Assembly: GCF_024971095.1 (NCBI RefSeq)
Contig: NZ_CP069717.1
Location: 2,046,001-2,110,000, forward strand
DNA: 64,000 bases
Direction: 5' to 3'
DNA from: Microbacterium neungamense
Lineage (GTDB): Bacteria; Actinomycetota; Actinomycetes; Actinomycetales; Microbacteriaceae
Shown here: positions 29,891 through 37,714 of the stretch, piece by piece
Position numbering within the stretch: the stretch's first letter is position 1
Layout of the letters: each line of letters opens with the position of its first letter
Made by a program: the position numbers and the translations under genes
Notes under the pieces: model-generated
Seen by the model: only the letters and a program-made list of their open reading frames with translations
Databases searched by the model: none
Told to the model about the DNA's origin: nothing

Positions 29891-30065
29891 GACGCGCGGA
29901 TGCCGGATGGGACTCCCCGTTTCGGGGCGGCTTCTCCCGTTCGGGGCGGGCATCCGCCGCCCCAAGTGCGAGAATCCGCCCCGAACCCGGCTTGGCAACC
30001 GTCCGACCCGGCCCGGCATCCGTCTCCGGAGCCGGGCGGGCGGAGCCGGGCCGGGCGGGCGGAGA

Positions 30066-31034
30066 TCAGCCCTTCGTGGCCCCCGCCAGCAGACCGCGGA
30101 CGAAGAAGCGCTGCAGGGAGAAGAACACGATCAGCGGCACGATGATCGAGATGAAGGTACCCGCCGACTGCAGGAACCAGCGGTTGCCCCATGTGCCCGA
30201 CAGCGAGTTCAGCGCCTGGGTGATCGGCAGCGCGCCCGGTGCGGCGAAGATCGTCGCCACGAGCAGGTCGTTCCACACCCAGAGGAACTGGAAGATCGCG
30301 AACGACGCGATCGCCGGCATCGCCAGCGGCAGGATGATCCGGAAGAACACCTGGCCGTGGCCGGCCCCGTCCACCCGGGCGGCCTCGACGATGTCGCCCG
30401 GGATCTCCGCGATGAAGTTGTGCAGCATGAACGTCGCCAGAGGCAGCGCGAAGATCGCGTGCGCGATCCAGACGCGGGCGTAGCTGTAGTTCACGTCGTT
30501 CAGGCCGAAGCCCGGGAACACCTGCACATCGCCGATCGTCAGCCCGTCCGAGAACAGGCTCAGCAGCGGGACGAGGGCCATCTGCAGCGGCACGATCTGC
30601 AGGGCGAACACGAAGATGAACAGCATGTTCCGGCCCTTGAAGTCGATCCACGCGAACGCGTAGGCGGCCATCGACGCGATCACGATCGGGAACACCGTGG
30701 CCGGGATCGTGATCGCGAGCGAGTTCACGAACGCGGCGGCGAGCGTGGTCGAGGTGCCGCCCGAGGTGAGCGCCTCGGCATAGTTCTGCAGCGTGAACGA
30801 CGGGTCGGTGAACACCGTCCACCATCCGGTCGACTGCGTGTCGGCGCCGGGACGGAAGGAGGTGACGAACAGGCCGAAGGTCGGGATCGTCCAGAACACC
30901 GCGATGATGACCGCGGCGATCGTGGCGCCCTTGGACCGCAGCTTCTTGTGGGCGATCGCCTCGTTGCGGCGGGTGTCGCGCGCCACCTGGCGCTTGCTGC
31001 GGTTGTCCAGCACGACGGCTTCGGTGGCACTCAT
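30066..31034 (-). CDS. Alpha-glucoside-type ABC transporter permease (AglG-like)
   Basis: A 322-residue MalG-type permease with six helices. The C-terminal EAA loop (EIPGDIVEAARVDGAGHGQVFFRIILPLAMPAI) contacts the ATPase. FVTSFRPGADTQSTGWWTVF matches the AglG subgroup. Its ATG shares one base with the stop of the upstream permease (TGATG). It is last in the aglE-aglF-aglG order; no ATPase gene is present, so a shared MsmX/UgpC-type ATPase encoded elsewhere must serve it. Confidence 0.85.
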   Translation of the reverse strand: MSATEAVVLDNRSKRQVARDTRRNEAIAHKKLRSKGATIAAVIIAVFWTIPTFGLFVTSFRPGADTQSTGWWTVFTDPSFTLQNYAEALTSGGTSTTLAAAFVNSLAITIPATVFPIVIASMAAYAFAWIDFKGRNMLFIFVFALQIVPLQMALVPLLSLFSDGLTIGDVQVFPGFGLNDVNYSYARVWIAHAIFALPLATFMLHNFIAEIPGDIVEAARVDGAGHGQVFFRIILPLAMPAIASFAIFQFLWVWNDLLVATIFAAPGALPITQALNSLSGTWGNRWFLQSAGTFISIIVPLIVFFSLQRFFVRGLLAGATKG

Positions 31035-32371
31035 CAGCGGATCTCCCTCTGCTTGCGCAGCGATCGGGCGTTGTAGACGATCAGCGGCAGCACGAACAGG
31101 AACAGCACCACGGCCAGCGCCGAGGAGTGCCCGTAGCTCTGGAACCGCTGCTGCTGGTTCACCATCTCGAAGCCGAGCACGGTGGTGTCGTCACGTCCGC
31201 CGGTCATCACCGCGACGATGTCGTACACCTTCAGCGACGCGATCGTGATGGTCGTCAGCACGACGATGAGCGACGAGCGGATGCCGGGGACGGTGACGTT
31301 CCGGAAGCGCTCCCACGCGTTCGCGCCGTCGAGCTCGGCCGCCTCGATCTGCTCGGTGGGCACCGCCTTGATCGCGGCGGACAGGATCACCATGGCGAAG
31401 CCGGTCTGCGTCCAGATGAACACGACCAGCAGCATCAGGGTGTTCACGATCGGCTTCACCGCCAGCCAGTTGACCGGGTCGCCGCCGAACAGCGTGACGA
31501 CCGCGTTCAACAGGCCGAGCTGGTCGCCCTGCCGGTAGTCGTACATGAACTTCCAGATGATGCCCGCGCCGACGAACGAGATCGCCACCGGCATGAACAC
31601 CAGCACCTTCAGCACCTTCTCGCCGTGCGCGCGGTCGATGAACACCGCATACGCCAGGCCGATCACCACGGAGACGACCGGGGCGAGGATCGCCCAGATC
31701 AGCGTGTTGATCACGGATGCCGAGCCGACGGGGTTCGTGAAGACCCAGACGTAGTTCTCGAGGCCGACGAAGTCGGTGCCGGTCTTGTCGAAGAACGACT
31801 TCACGAAGGTGGCGATCGCCGGGTAGATCAGCCCGGTCAGCAGCATCACCGCCGCCGGGGCCATGAACAGCACCAGCTGGAACAGGTAGCCGGCGCCCTG
31901 CCGCGACCGGTAGTCGGCGAAGAACAGCAGCGCCCCGACGAGCAGGGCGATCGCGACGACGTAGAGCACCGCGTTCGCATACGGACGCAGCAGCATGAAC
32001 GCCAGCACGGGGATGGCGAGGCATGCGACCAGGCGCATGACGAAGTACCCGCGGCCCGGTCGCGGCGCGAACTCGATGAGCACGAGCAGGATCGCCACGA
32101 CGACGCCGAAGGCGAGCAGCACGGCCGGGATCTGCAGCAGCGGATGCAGGTTGCCCAGCCACAGGAAGTAGCTGTTCAGCGAGACCCCGATCGTGACCCG
32201 TGCCGGGTCCTCCACCGGGGCGCTGAAGATGAGCATGAAGAGCAGTGCGGCGACGAGCACGAAGCCGACGATCACGACGGCACGCGTGATCGCGCGCCCC
32301 TTCGGATCAGTGCCGTGCGTCGTCACCGGACTGTCGGTCGTCGCCTCACGGTCGACGGTCGCTTGTGACAT
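31034..32371 (-). CDS. Alpha-glucoside-type ABC transporter permease (AglF-like)
   Basis: A 445-residue MalF-type permease. It has extra hydrophobic segments in the first ~170 residues before the core, then the EAA loop ALDGANAWERFRNVTVPGIRSSL (written EAAELDGANAWERF in the protein). The large N-terminal extension is characteristic of MalF/AglF. It follows the binding-protein gene after a 114-base gap that contains a strong hairpin. Substrate class is inferred from the whole cassette. Confidence 0.84.
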   Translation of the reverse strand: MSQATVDREATTDSPVTTHGTDPKGRAITRAVVIVGFVLVAALLFMLIFSAPVEDPARVTIGVSLNSYFLWLGNLHPLLQIPAVLLAFGVVVAILLVLIEFAPRPGRGYFVMRLVACLAIPVLAFMLLRPYANAVLYVVAIALLVGALLFFADYRSRQGAGYLFQLVLFMAPAAVMLLTGLIYPAIATFVKSFFDKTGTDFVGLENYVWVFTNPVGSASVINTLIWAILAPVVSVVIGLAYAVFIDRAHGEKVLKVLVFMPVAISFVGAGIIWKFMYDYRQGDQLGLLNAVVTLFGGDPVNWLAVKPIVNTLMLLVVFIWTQTGFAMVILSAAIKAVPTEQIEAAELDGANAWERFRNVTVPGIRSSLIVVLTTITIASLKVYDIVAVMTGGRDDTTVLGFEMVNQQQRFQSYGHSSALAVVLFLFVLPLIVYNARSLRKQREIR

Positions 32372-32420
32372 GGAGACCCCTTCTGAGTACGGCGCCGGAC
32401 TCGTCCGGTGCGGATGCGGA

Positions 32421-32451
32421 CGCGGGGTCGGGCACGCGGCCCGACCCCGCG
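32421..32451 (-). terminator. Intercistronic hairpin between aglE and aglF
   Basis: A perfect 13-bp stem (CGCGGGGTCGGGC at 32421-32433 with 32439-32451) and a 5-nt loop, without a U-run. Hairpins at this place in importer operons commonly protect the upstream binding-protein mRNA and lower permease expression. Confidence 0.6.
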
Positions 32452-32485
32452 TCGATCAGCAGGTTGAGATCAGCCCTGCTCCGGA

Positions 32486-33811
32486 CTAGTTCTCGTAGCC
32501 GGCCTGGATGTCGGAGAGCACCTGCTCGGTGGGCTTCCCGTCGATCCAGTCGACCATCCCCTTCCAGAAGGAGCCAGAGCCGACCGTGGAGGGCATCAGG
32601 TCGGACGCGTCGAAACGGAACGTGGTCGACTCGTCCTGGAGGATCGCCATGGACTCCTGCAGGAACTCGCTCGAGGCGAGGCTCGGGTCGGCCTTCTTGT
32701 TCGCCGAGATGACACCGCCCAGCTCGACGCGCGCGTCAGCGAACTCCGGGGTCGTCATGAACTCGAGCACCTGCTGGGTGGCCTCGTCGTCGTTGAACGC
32801 GGCGACGAACTCGCCGCCACCGGAGACCTGCAGCTCGCCCTCGGTCATGCCCGGGGTGATGAACGCGTAGACGTCGCCGTCCGGCGCCACCGTCGGGGTC
32901 TCACCGTCGGCGTTCTTCACGTCGAGGAAGTTCGCCGACAGGAACGACGCCTGGTGGGTGAGCGCGCAGGTGCCGTCGGCGATCTTGGCCGCGACGTCGG
33001 CGAACGCGGTGGAGTTGATGCTCTTCACGTCGCCGAACCCGGCGTTCACGTACTCCGGGTTGAGCAGGATGGAGCCGACCGCGTCGAAGGCCTCCTTGAT
33101 CTTCGGGTCGGTGAACTCCACCTCGCCCGCAGCCCACTGGTCGTAGACCTCGGGGCCGGCCTGGCGCAGGACCAGGTCCTCGATCCAGTCGGTGCCCGGC
33201 CAGCCGGAGGCGTCGCCGGAGGCGAAGCCCGCGCACCACGGCGGCTGCCCCGTCTTCTCGCGGATCGTCTCAGTCAGGGTGATCAGCTCGTCCCAGGTCT
33301 TCGGGACCTCGACACCCCATTCCTGGAACTTCGCAGGCTGGTACCAGATGTAGCCCTTCAGGTTGGCCAGCATCGGTGCGGCGTAGAAGGTGTCGTCGAA
33401 CGTGGCGATGTCCTTCCACGCTTCGGACCAGTTCTCGTCGACGGCCTTCTCGACGCTCTCCGGTGCCGGCACGACCTTGCCGGTGTCGACGAGGGTCTTC
33501 AGCAGACCCGGCTGCGGGACGATCGCGATGTCCGGCGCGTCACCGCCGGTCACCTTGGTGACGATGTTGCCCTCGAAGCTCTTGTCGCCGGTGTACTCGA
33601 CGTTGATCCCGGTCTCCTCCTCGAACGCCGCGAAGGACTCGTTCAGGTCGTCCGCCTCGGTGCCGGTGATGCCGCCGGAGATGCGCACCGTCTGCTCGCC
33701 GTCGCCGCCGCCACCACCGGTGTCGGCTTCCGCGCATCCGACGAGCGAGACGCCCAGGACCGTCGGGACCGCGAGCGAAGCAAGCAACATGCGCCGCTTG
33801 GAAATACTCAT
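32486..33811 (-). CDS. Alpha-glucoside-type ABC solute-binding lipoprotein (AglE-like)
   Basis: A 441-residue secreted lipoprotein: a basic start, a hydrophobic core and a lipobox ending at Cys in VLGVSLVGCAEA, then a Gly-rich spacer and a class-I sugar-binding fold. SDLMPSTVGSGSFWKGMVDWI near the C-terminus is typical of AglE-like alpha-glucoside binders. AAGGAGG precedes the ATG. Transcription starts at a promoter overlapped by a LacI-type operator. The GH65 phosphorylase at 9406 could use such a disaccharide, but linkage is only functional guesswork. Confidence 0.87.
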   Translation of the reverse strand: MSISKRRMLLASLAVPTVLGVSLVGCAEADTGGGGGDGEQTVRISGGITGTEADDLNESFAAFEEETGINVEYTGDKSFEGNIVTKVTGGDAPDIAIVPQPGLLKTLVDTGKVVPAPESVEKAVDENWSEAWKDIATFDDTFYAAPMLANLKGYIWYQPAKFQEWGVEVPKTWDELITLTETIREKTGQPPWCAGFASGDASGWPGTDWIEDLVLRQAGPEVYDQWAAGEVEFTDPKIKEAFDAVGSILLNPEYVNAGFGDVKSINSTAFADVAAKIADGTCALTHQASFLSANFLDVKNADGETPTVAPDGDVYAFITPGMTEGELQVSGGGEFVAAFNDDEATQQVLEFMTTPEFADARVELGGVISANKKADPSLASSEFLQESMAILQDESTTFRFDASDLMPSTVGSGSFWKGMVDWIDGKPTEQVLSDIQAGYEN

Positions 33812-33878
33812 TCGTGCCTCCTTGATGTGCGCAGGATCTCTTCCTCACGCGGCGATCGACACCGACCGCCATGGTGAC

Positions 33879-33907
33879 AATCTATTCACCCCTGGTAACG
33901 CTTACAA
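33879..33907 (-). promoter_or_regulatory. aglE promoter with overlapping LacI-type operator
   Basis: On the minus strand, TTGTAA (33902-33907), a 17-base spacer and TAGATT (33879-33884) form a promoter. The palindrome TGGTAA-CGC-TTACAA (33893-33907) covers the -35 box, matching at 5 of 6 arm positions and resembling LacI/GalR operators. Sugar-dependent derepression is the likely mode. No LacI-family gene is in the window. Confidence 0.6.
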
Positions 33908-33945
33908 CGACCCGCAGGTCACAACCGGCTAACAGATCGCGCCCG

Positions 33946-34172
33946 CGAGCACCGCCGCAGGCGGAGCGAGACGAAACGCCCCCGCACACGCACGAAGGCC
34001 CCGGGCGGACCTCCCCGGTCGTTGAGCGAGCACCGCCGCAGGCGGAGCGAGACGAAACGCCCCCGCACACACACGAAGGCCCCGGGCGGACCTCCCCGGT
34101 CGTTGAGCGAGCACCGCCGCAGGCGGAGCGAGACGAAACGCCCCCGCACACGCACGAAGGCCCCGGGCGGAC
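33946..34172. repeat. 81-bp tandem repeat, 2.8 copies
   Basis: Copies start at 33946, 34027 and 34108, each beginning CGAGCACCGCCGCAGGCGGA and containing GAGCGAGACGAAACGCCCCC, ACACGAAGGCCCCGGGCGGA and CCTCCCCGGTCGTTGAG. The third copy runs into the rplL terminator. Because 81 is divisible by three, open frames appear in every phase. None looks like a gene. Apart from the aglE promoter, this is all that the 392-base gap holds. Confidence 0.9.
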
Positions 34173-34182
34173 CCGGGGCCTT
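34157..34182 (-). terminator. Terminator of rplJ-rplL
   Basis: A perfect 11-bp stem, AAGGCCCCGGG with CCCGGGGCCTT, around CGGA, 21 bases after the rplL stop. Only one arm of it is duplicated in the upstream tandem repeats. Confidence 0.8.
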
Positions 34183-34203
34183 CATGAAACGCGGTGACGC
34201 GGA

Positions 34204-34593
34204 TTACTTGAGGGTGACCGTCGCGCCGGCCTCCTCCAGGGCGGCCTTCGCCTTCTCGGCGGTCTCCTTGTTGGCGCCCTCGAGGACGGCCTTCGGAGCA
34301 CCGTCGACGACGGCCTTGGCCTCGCCGAGGCCGAGCGAGGTGAGCTCGCGGACGACCTTGATGACCTGGATCTTCTTGTCGCCGGCGGCCTCGAGGACGA
34401 CGTCGAACGAGTCCTTCTCCTCGGCCTCCTCGGCGGGGGCGCCACCGGCCGGGGCACCCGCGGCGGCAACGGCCACCGGAGCAGCAGCGGTGACGTCGAA
34501 GGTCTCCTCGAAGGCCTTCACGAACTCGCTGAGCTCGATGAGGGTGAGCTCCTTGAACGCGTCGAGCAGCTCCTCAGTGCTGAGCTTCGCCAT
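34204..34593 (-). CDS. rplL: 50S ribosomal protein L7/L12
   Basis: A 129-residue stalk protein: an N-terminal dimerisation helix pair ([30 protein letters not shown] begins it), an Ala/Gly-rich hinge, and the factor-binding C-terminal domain ending [15 protein letters not shown]. It follows rplJ after 42 bases and ends at a strong terminator. Standard length. Confidence 0.97.
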   Translation of the reverse strand: MAKLSTEELLDAFKELTLIELSEFVKAFEETFDVTAAAPVAVAAAGAPAGGAPAEEAEEKDSFDVVLEAAGDKKIQVIKVVRELTSLGLGEAKAVVDGAPKAVLEGANKETAEKAKAALEEAGATVTLK

Positions 34594-34635
34594 GATGTAT
34601 CTCCTTGATCGGGGTTTCTATCGCCGCGCCCGGAT

Positions 34636-35151
34636 TCAGGCAGCGGACTCCTGCTTCTCACGCAGCGCCTCGACCGTGCGGACGGTCTTCGACAGCGGTG
34701 CCTGGAAGAGTGCGGCTGCCTTCGCCATCGAGGCCTTGAAGAGGCCGGCTGCCTTGGCGAGCAGGACCTCACGGCTCTCGAGGTCGGCGAGCTTGCCGAC
34801 CTCTTCTGCGGACAGGGCGGCACCGTCGAAGTAGCCGCCCTTGATCACCAGAAGAGGGTGTGCCTTGGCGAAAGCACGCAGACCCTTCGCGACGGAGACC
34901 GGGTCACCGTGCACGAAGGCGATGGCGGACGGGCCCTTCAGCTCGTCGTCCAGCGCCGTGATCCCCGCGTTGTTCGCGGCGATCTTGGTCAGCGTGTTCT
35001 TCACCACGGCGTATTCCGCGTCCTGACGGATGCTGTTGCGAAGCTCCTTGAGCTCGGCGACCGTCAGACCGCGGTACTCGGTGAGCAGAACGGCGGTCGA
35101 GTCCTCGAAGTGCTTCGTGAGCTCGGCGACCGATGCTTCCTTCTGCGCCAT
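34636..35151 (-). CDS. rplJ: 50S ribosomal protein L10
   Basis: A 171-residue base of the ribosomal stalk that carries the L7/L12 dimers and represses its own operon by binding the leader mRNA. I start it at the ATG at 35151 (MAQKEASVAELTKHFEDSTA), preceded by AAGGAG; the longer open frame upstream lies in the leader. The C-terminal helix (SKTVRTVEALREKQESAA) is the L12-binding region. rplKA lies 10 kb away, so the pair is separated from its usual partners. Confidence 0.96.
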   Translation of the reverse strand: MAQKEASVAELTKHFEDSTAVLLTEYRGLTVAELKELRNSIRQDAEYAVVKNTLTKIAANNAGITALDDELKGPSAIAFVHGDPVSVAKGLRAFAKAHPLLVIKGGYFDGAALSAEEVGKLADLESREVLLAKAAGLFKASMAKAAALFQAPLSKTVRTVEALREKQESAA

Positions 35152-35172
35152 GGCCACTCCTTGTGTGTGCGT

Positions 35173-35196
35173 GATGTCCCACGGCAGTGGGACATC
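35173..35196 (-). promoter_or_regulatory. Hairpin in the rplJ leader
   Basis: A perfect 10-bp stem (GATGTCCCAC with GTGGGACATC) and a GGCA/TGCC loop, 21 bases before the rplJ start. Likely part of the L10-binding leader. Confidence 0.5.
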
Positions 35197-35221
35197 GGCC
35201 TCGACCCCGGGCGCACGGCAA

Positions 35222-35253
35222 AGAAAAACGCTCCGGCGCAAGCGCACGGAGCG
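35222..35253 (-). terminator. Candidate attenuator in the rplJ leader
   Basis: On the minus strand CGCTCCG pairs with CGGAGCG, with a further GCG/CGC helix inside, followed directly by a TTTTTCTTT run. It is a complete intrinsic terminator, 70 bases before rplJ and about 105 bases after the promoter. No other minus-strand gene ends here, so it should act as an attenuator of rplJL, as known for L10 leaders in Firmicutes. Confidence 0.6.
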
Positions 35254-35365
35254 GTGGACAGGAGGAATCCTGAATCGTTCGTGTCACCTGCGCGGGCCCC
35301 TGCTCAGCAGTGCTTCGATCCCCGTGCTCGCGCACGACGATGACCGGCGGTCTTCGGTTACGACA

Positions 35366-35394
35366 ACTCTAACGGCTCCCCGCCCGCTCGCCAA
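35366..35394 (-). promoter_or_regulatory. Promoter of rplJ-rplL
   Basis: TTGGCG (35389-35394), a 17-base spacer and TAGAGT (35366-35371) on the minus strand. The predicted start near 35360 gives a leader of about 210 bases. Confidence 0.55.
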
Positions 35395-35429
35395 ATCGGC
35401 GGGGGTTCCGCGCGCGACGGCCCGCAGGC

Positions 35430-35435
35430 TAGCGT
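35430..35435 (+). promoter_or_regulatory. Leaderless-type -10 box of the Zwf-like gene
   Basis: TAGCGT, seven bases before the ATG at 35443, without a ribosome binding site. Confidence 0.5.
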
Positions 35436-35442
35436 GGCGTGC

Positions 35443-36807
35443 ATGACCGACGAGACGACGCTCGTGCTCTTCGGGGCATCCGGCGACCTGGCATCCCGCC
35501 TGCTCCTGCCGGCCCTCGGCCAGCTGCTCAGCACCGAACCCGACCGCTCGGTGCGGCTGCTCGGGTCCAGCACCGAGGACTGGACAGACGCGGATCTGCA
35601 GCGGGTCGTCGACACGGCATTCGCCGCGGCGAAGGCGGAATCGGCGCTCGACCGCATCCGCGTCGAGTACGTCCGCTGCGACATCACGGATGCCGCCGAG
35701 CTCGCCGCCCTGCTCGAACGCGCGCCGGACGCCGCCGCGCTGTACTTCGCGGTGCCGCCGGCGGTCACCGCGAAGGCATGCGAGGCGCTGACGTCCGAGA
35801 TGCTGCCGCCGGGGGTCATGCTCGCCCTCGAGAAGCCGTTCGGGGTCGACGAGGAGAGCGCCCGCGCGCTGAACGAGCGGCTGGCGAGGATCGTGCCGGA
35901 GAACCAGGTGTTCCGCATCGACCACTTCCTCGGCCGCTCCAGCATCCTGAACCTGCTCGGCGTGCGCTTCGCGAACCGCCGCGTCGAGCCGATCTGGTCG
36001 GCCGAGCACATCGAGTCGGTGACGATCGTGTACGACGAGAAGCTCGGGCTCGAGGGCCGCGCCGGCTACTACGACAAGGCGGGCGCCCTGGTCGACATGA
36101 TCCAGAGCCACCTGCTGCAGCTGCTCGCCGTCGTGGCGATGGACCGCCCGGAGGCGCTCGACGAGCACGACTTCCGCGAGGCGACCACGCGGGTGCTCCG
36201 CGACGTGCACGTCTGGGGCGACGATCCGGTGCGCTCCTCGCGCCGCGCCCGCTACACGGCCGGCGAGATCGACGGCGCCGCACGGGCCGGCTACCTCGAG
36301 GAGCCGGGCGTGGATCCGGCCCGCGACACCGAGACCCTGGCCGAGGTCGATCTCGAGGTGCGCAGCGACCGCTGGCGCGGGGTGCCGTTCACGCTCCGCT
36401 CCGGCAAGGCCATGGGCGCGAAGTTCGCCGAGGTCGCGGTGTTCTTCCGCCCGGTCGAGGCGATCCCGCGCGGGTTCACCGGCTCCGCACCCGGCGAGGT
36501 GATGCGGTTCACGCTCGGCCCCGACCGGATGTCGATCGAGATGAACGTGAACGGCCCGGGCGACCCGTTCGAGCTGGATCGGGCGACCCTCACCGCCGAA
36601 CTCGGCCCGGGGGCGCTGCAGGCGTACGCGGAGGTGCTCGCCGGCATCCTGGATCGCGACGCGACGCTCGCGGTGCGCGGGGACGCCGCGGAGGAGTGCT
36701 GGCGGATCGTCGCGCCGATCCTGGAGGCGTGGCGCCGCGGCGAGGTGCCGATGCAGGAGTACCCGGCGGGCTCGCGCGGCCCGGCCGACTGGCCGTCCAA
36801 GCGCTGA
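35443..36807 (+). CDS. Glucose-6-phosphate dehydrogenase family protein
   Basis: A 454-residue Zwf-type dehydrogenase that would oxidise glucose 6-phosphate (or a related sugar phosphate) with NAD(P). The nucleotide loop is LVLFGASGDLASRLLLP, the active-site region is RIDHFLGRSSILNLLGVRFANR with the conserved His, and the substrate lysine is in LALEKPFGVDEESA. It is shorter than the ~510-residue canonical Zwf and stands alone, away from tal/tkt/opcA, so it is probably an accessory paralogue. ATG 35443 is preferred over GTG 35434 because TAGCGT then sits at leaderless distance. Confidence 0.85.
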   Translation: MTDETTLVLFGASGDLASRLLLPALGQLLSTEPDRSVRLLGSSTEDWTDADLQRVVDTAFAAAKAESALDRIRVEYVRCDITDAAELAALLERAPDAAALYFAVPPAVTAKACEALTSEMLPPGVMLALEKPFGVDEESARALNERLARIVPENQVFRIDHFLGRSSILNLLGVRFANRRVEPIWSAEHIESVTIVYDEKLGLEGRAGYYDKAGALVDMIQSHLLQLLAVVAMDRPEALDEHDFREATTRVLRDVHVWGDDPVRSSRRARYTAGEIDGAARAGYLEEPGVDPARDTETLAEVDLEVRSDRWRGVPFTLRSGKAMGAKFAEVAVFFRPVEAIPRGFTGSAPGEVMRFTLGPDRMSIEMNVNGPGDPFELDRATLTAELGPGALQAYAEVLAGILDRDATLAVRGDAAEECWRIVAPILEAWRRGEVPMQEYPAGSRGPADWPSKR

Positions 36808-36896
36808 GGCCGGCGGCCCCGCGCCGGCGCGCACGTGACAGCGGCGGATGCCCGGCACGCCGAGGATCCGGCGCGGGCGTGTCGGCGGTCCGGGGG

Positions 36897-36902
36897 TAGC
36901 GT
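36897..36902 (+). promoter_or_regulatory. Leaderless-type -10 box of the YqaJ-like gene
   Basis: TAGCGT six bases before GTG 36909; the spacer GGAGGG is also purine-rich, but too close to act as a normal ribosome binding site. Confidence 0.5.
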
Positions 36903-36908
36903 GGAGGG

Positions 36909-37589
36909 GTGACCCCGGAACTCCAAGCGCGCATCGTGGCGGACTCCCGCGACCGCGTCGCGTGGCTCCGCGCCAGGGCCAGGGGGATCACCGCCACCGA
37001 CGTCGCCGGGCTCTCCAGCGAGGCGTCGATCGCGCGTGCGGCGGACGCCAAGCTGGGCCGCGGCCCGCGCTTCGGCGGCAACGCGTACACCGACCACGGC
37101 CGCCGTCGCGAGCCCGAGATCGCGTCCTGGGTCGCCGCGACGCACGGCATCCTGCCCTCCACCGCGCTGTTCTGCGCCGAACGCGAGCGGCGCCATCTGG
37201 CCACCCCGGACGGGATCCGCGTCGACGGCGAGGGCCGGGTGCTGCTCGCCGAGATCAAGACGACGAACAAGTCCTGGCGCAGCATCCCGCGCACCTACCT
37301 GCGCCAGGTGTGGTGGCAGCAGCACGTGCTCGGCGCCGAGCGGACCCTGTTCGTCTGGGAGGAGCACGACGACTTCAGCCCGGTGCACGACGAGCCGAAG
37401 GCGGTGTGGATCGACCGCGACGAGCGCGAGATCGCGCGCCTCGTCGGCCTCGCCACCCGCCTGATCGACGAGCTCTACCACCGCACCACCGGTCAGCGCC
37501 CGCCGGCCGCCGCGCCGGCATCCGTCGAGAGCCGCCTGGAATCCCTCCGCGAGCGCGACATGTTCCGCGCCCTCGCCCTCGCGGACTGA
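36909..37589 (+). CDS. YqaJ-like (lambda exonuclease-type) nuclease
   Basis: A 226-residue PD-(D/E)xK nuclease related to the YqaJ viral recombinase and lambda exonuclease. Features are RGITATDVAGLSSEASI, HGRRREPEIASWVAATHG, and the catalytic strand pair IRVDGEGRVLLAEIKTTNKSW (D...EIK). Such proteins in actinobacterial chromosomes are often annotated as YqaJ-domain proteins without a phage context; here no recombinase partner or phage gene adjoins it. The GTG at 36909 gives the conserved N-terminus. A role in DNA processing is inferred. Confidence 0.78.
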   Translation: MTPELQARIVADSRDRVAWLRARARGITATDVAGLSSEASIARAADAKLGRGPRFGGNAYTDHGRRREPEIASWVAATHGILPSTALFCAERERRHLATPDGIRVDGEGRVLLAEIKTTNKSWRSIPRTYLRQVWWQQHVLGAERTLFVWEEHDDFSPVHDEPKAVWIDRDEREIARLVGLATRLIDELYHRTTGQRPPAAAPASVESRLESLRERDMFRALALAD

Positions 37590-37621
37590 CCCGCGCCCCT
37601 CCCCTGCGCCCGTCGCGCGCG

Positions 37622-37691
37622 GAACCACGCTGTTCACGCGGAACCACGCTGCCTCGGCGAATCCGATGGTTCCGCATGAACACCGTGGTTC
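37622..37691. repeat. 70-bp palindromic element, copy 1
   Basis: Two 25-bp arms (37622-37646 and 37667-37691) pair at 23 of 25 positions around a 20-base loop starting CGCTGCC. A second copy, about 90% identical and in the same orientation, lies at 41066-41135. It is intergenic, just beyond the YqaJ-like gene. It is larger than a terminator, has no U-run, and resembles a REP/MITE-type element. Confidence 0.85.
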
Positions 37692-37714
37692 GAGGCAGGG
37701 TGGAGCGGATGCCG

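Noticed and set aside
30066..33811. Complete alpha-glucoside utilisation locus
   Set aside because: The cluster lacks ATPase, glucosidase and LacI genes. Only the importer can be claimed; the GH65 operon is 20 kb away.
33946..34172. Possible CRISPR array
   Set aside because: The units are contiguous 81-bp copies with no variable spacers, and there are no cas genes in the window.
33871..34197. Small proteins with a 27-residue repeat in several frames
   Set aside because: They are the 81-bp tandem repeat translated. 81 is divisible by three, so all frames stay open; there are no ribosome binding sites and no codon bias.
36909..37589. Prophage remnant around the YqaJ-like nuclease
   Set aside because: No other phage-type gene is next to it, and single YqaJ-domain genes are often found alone in actinobacterial chromosomes.
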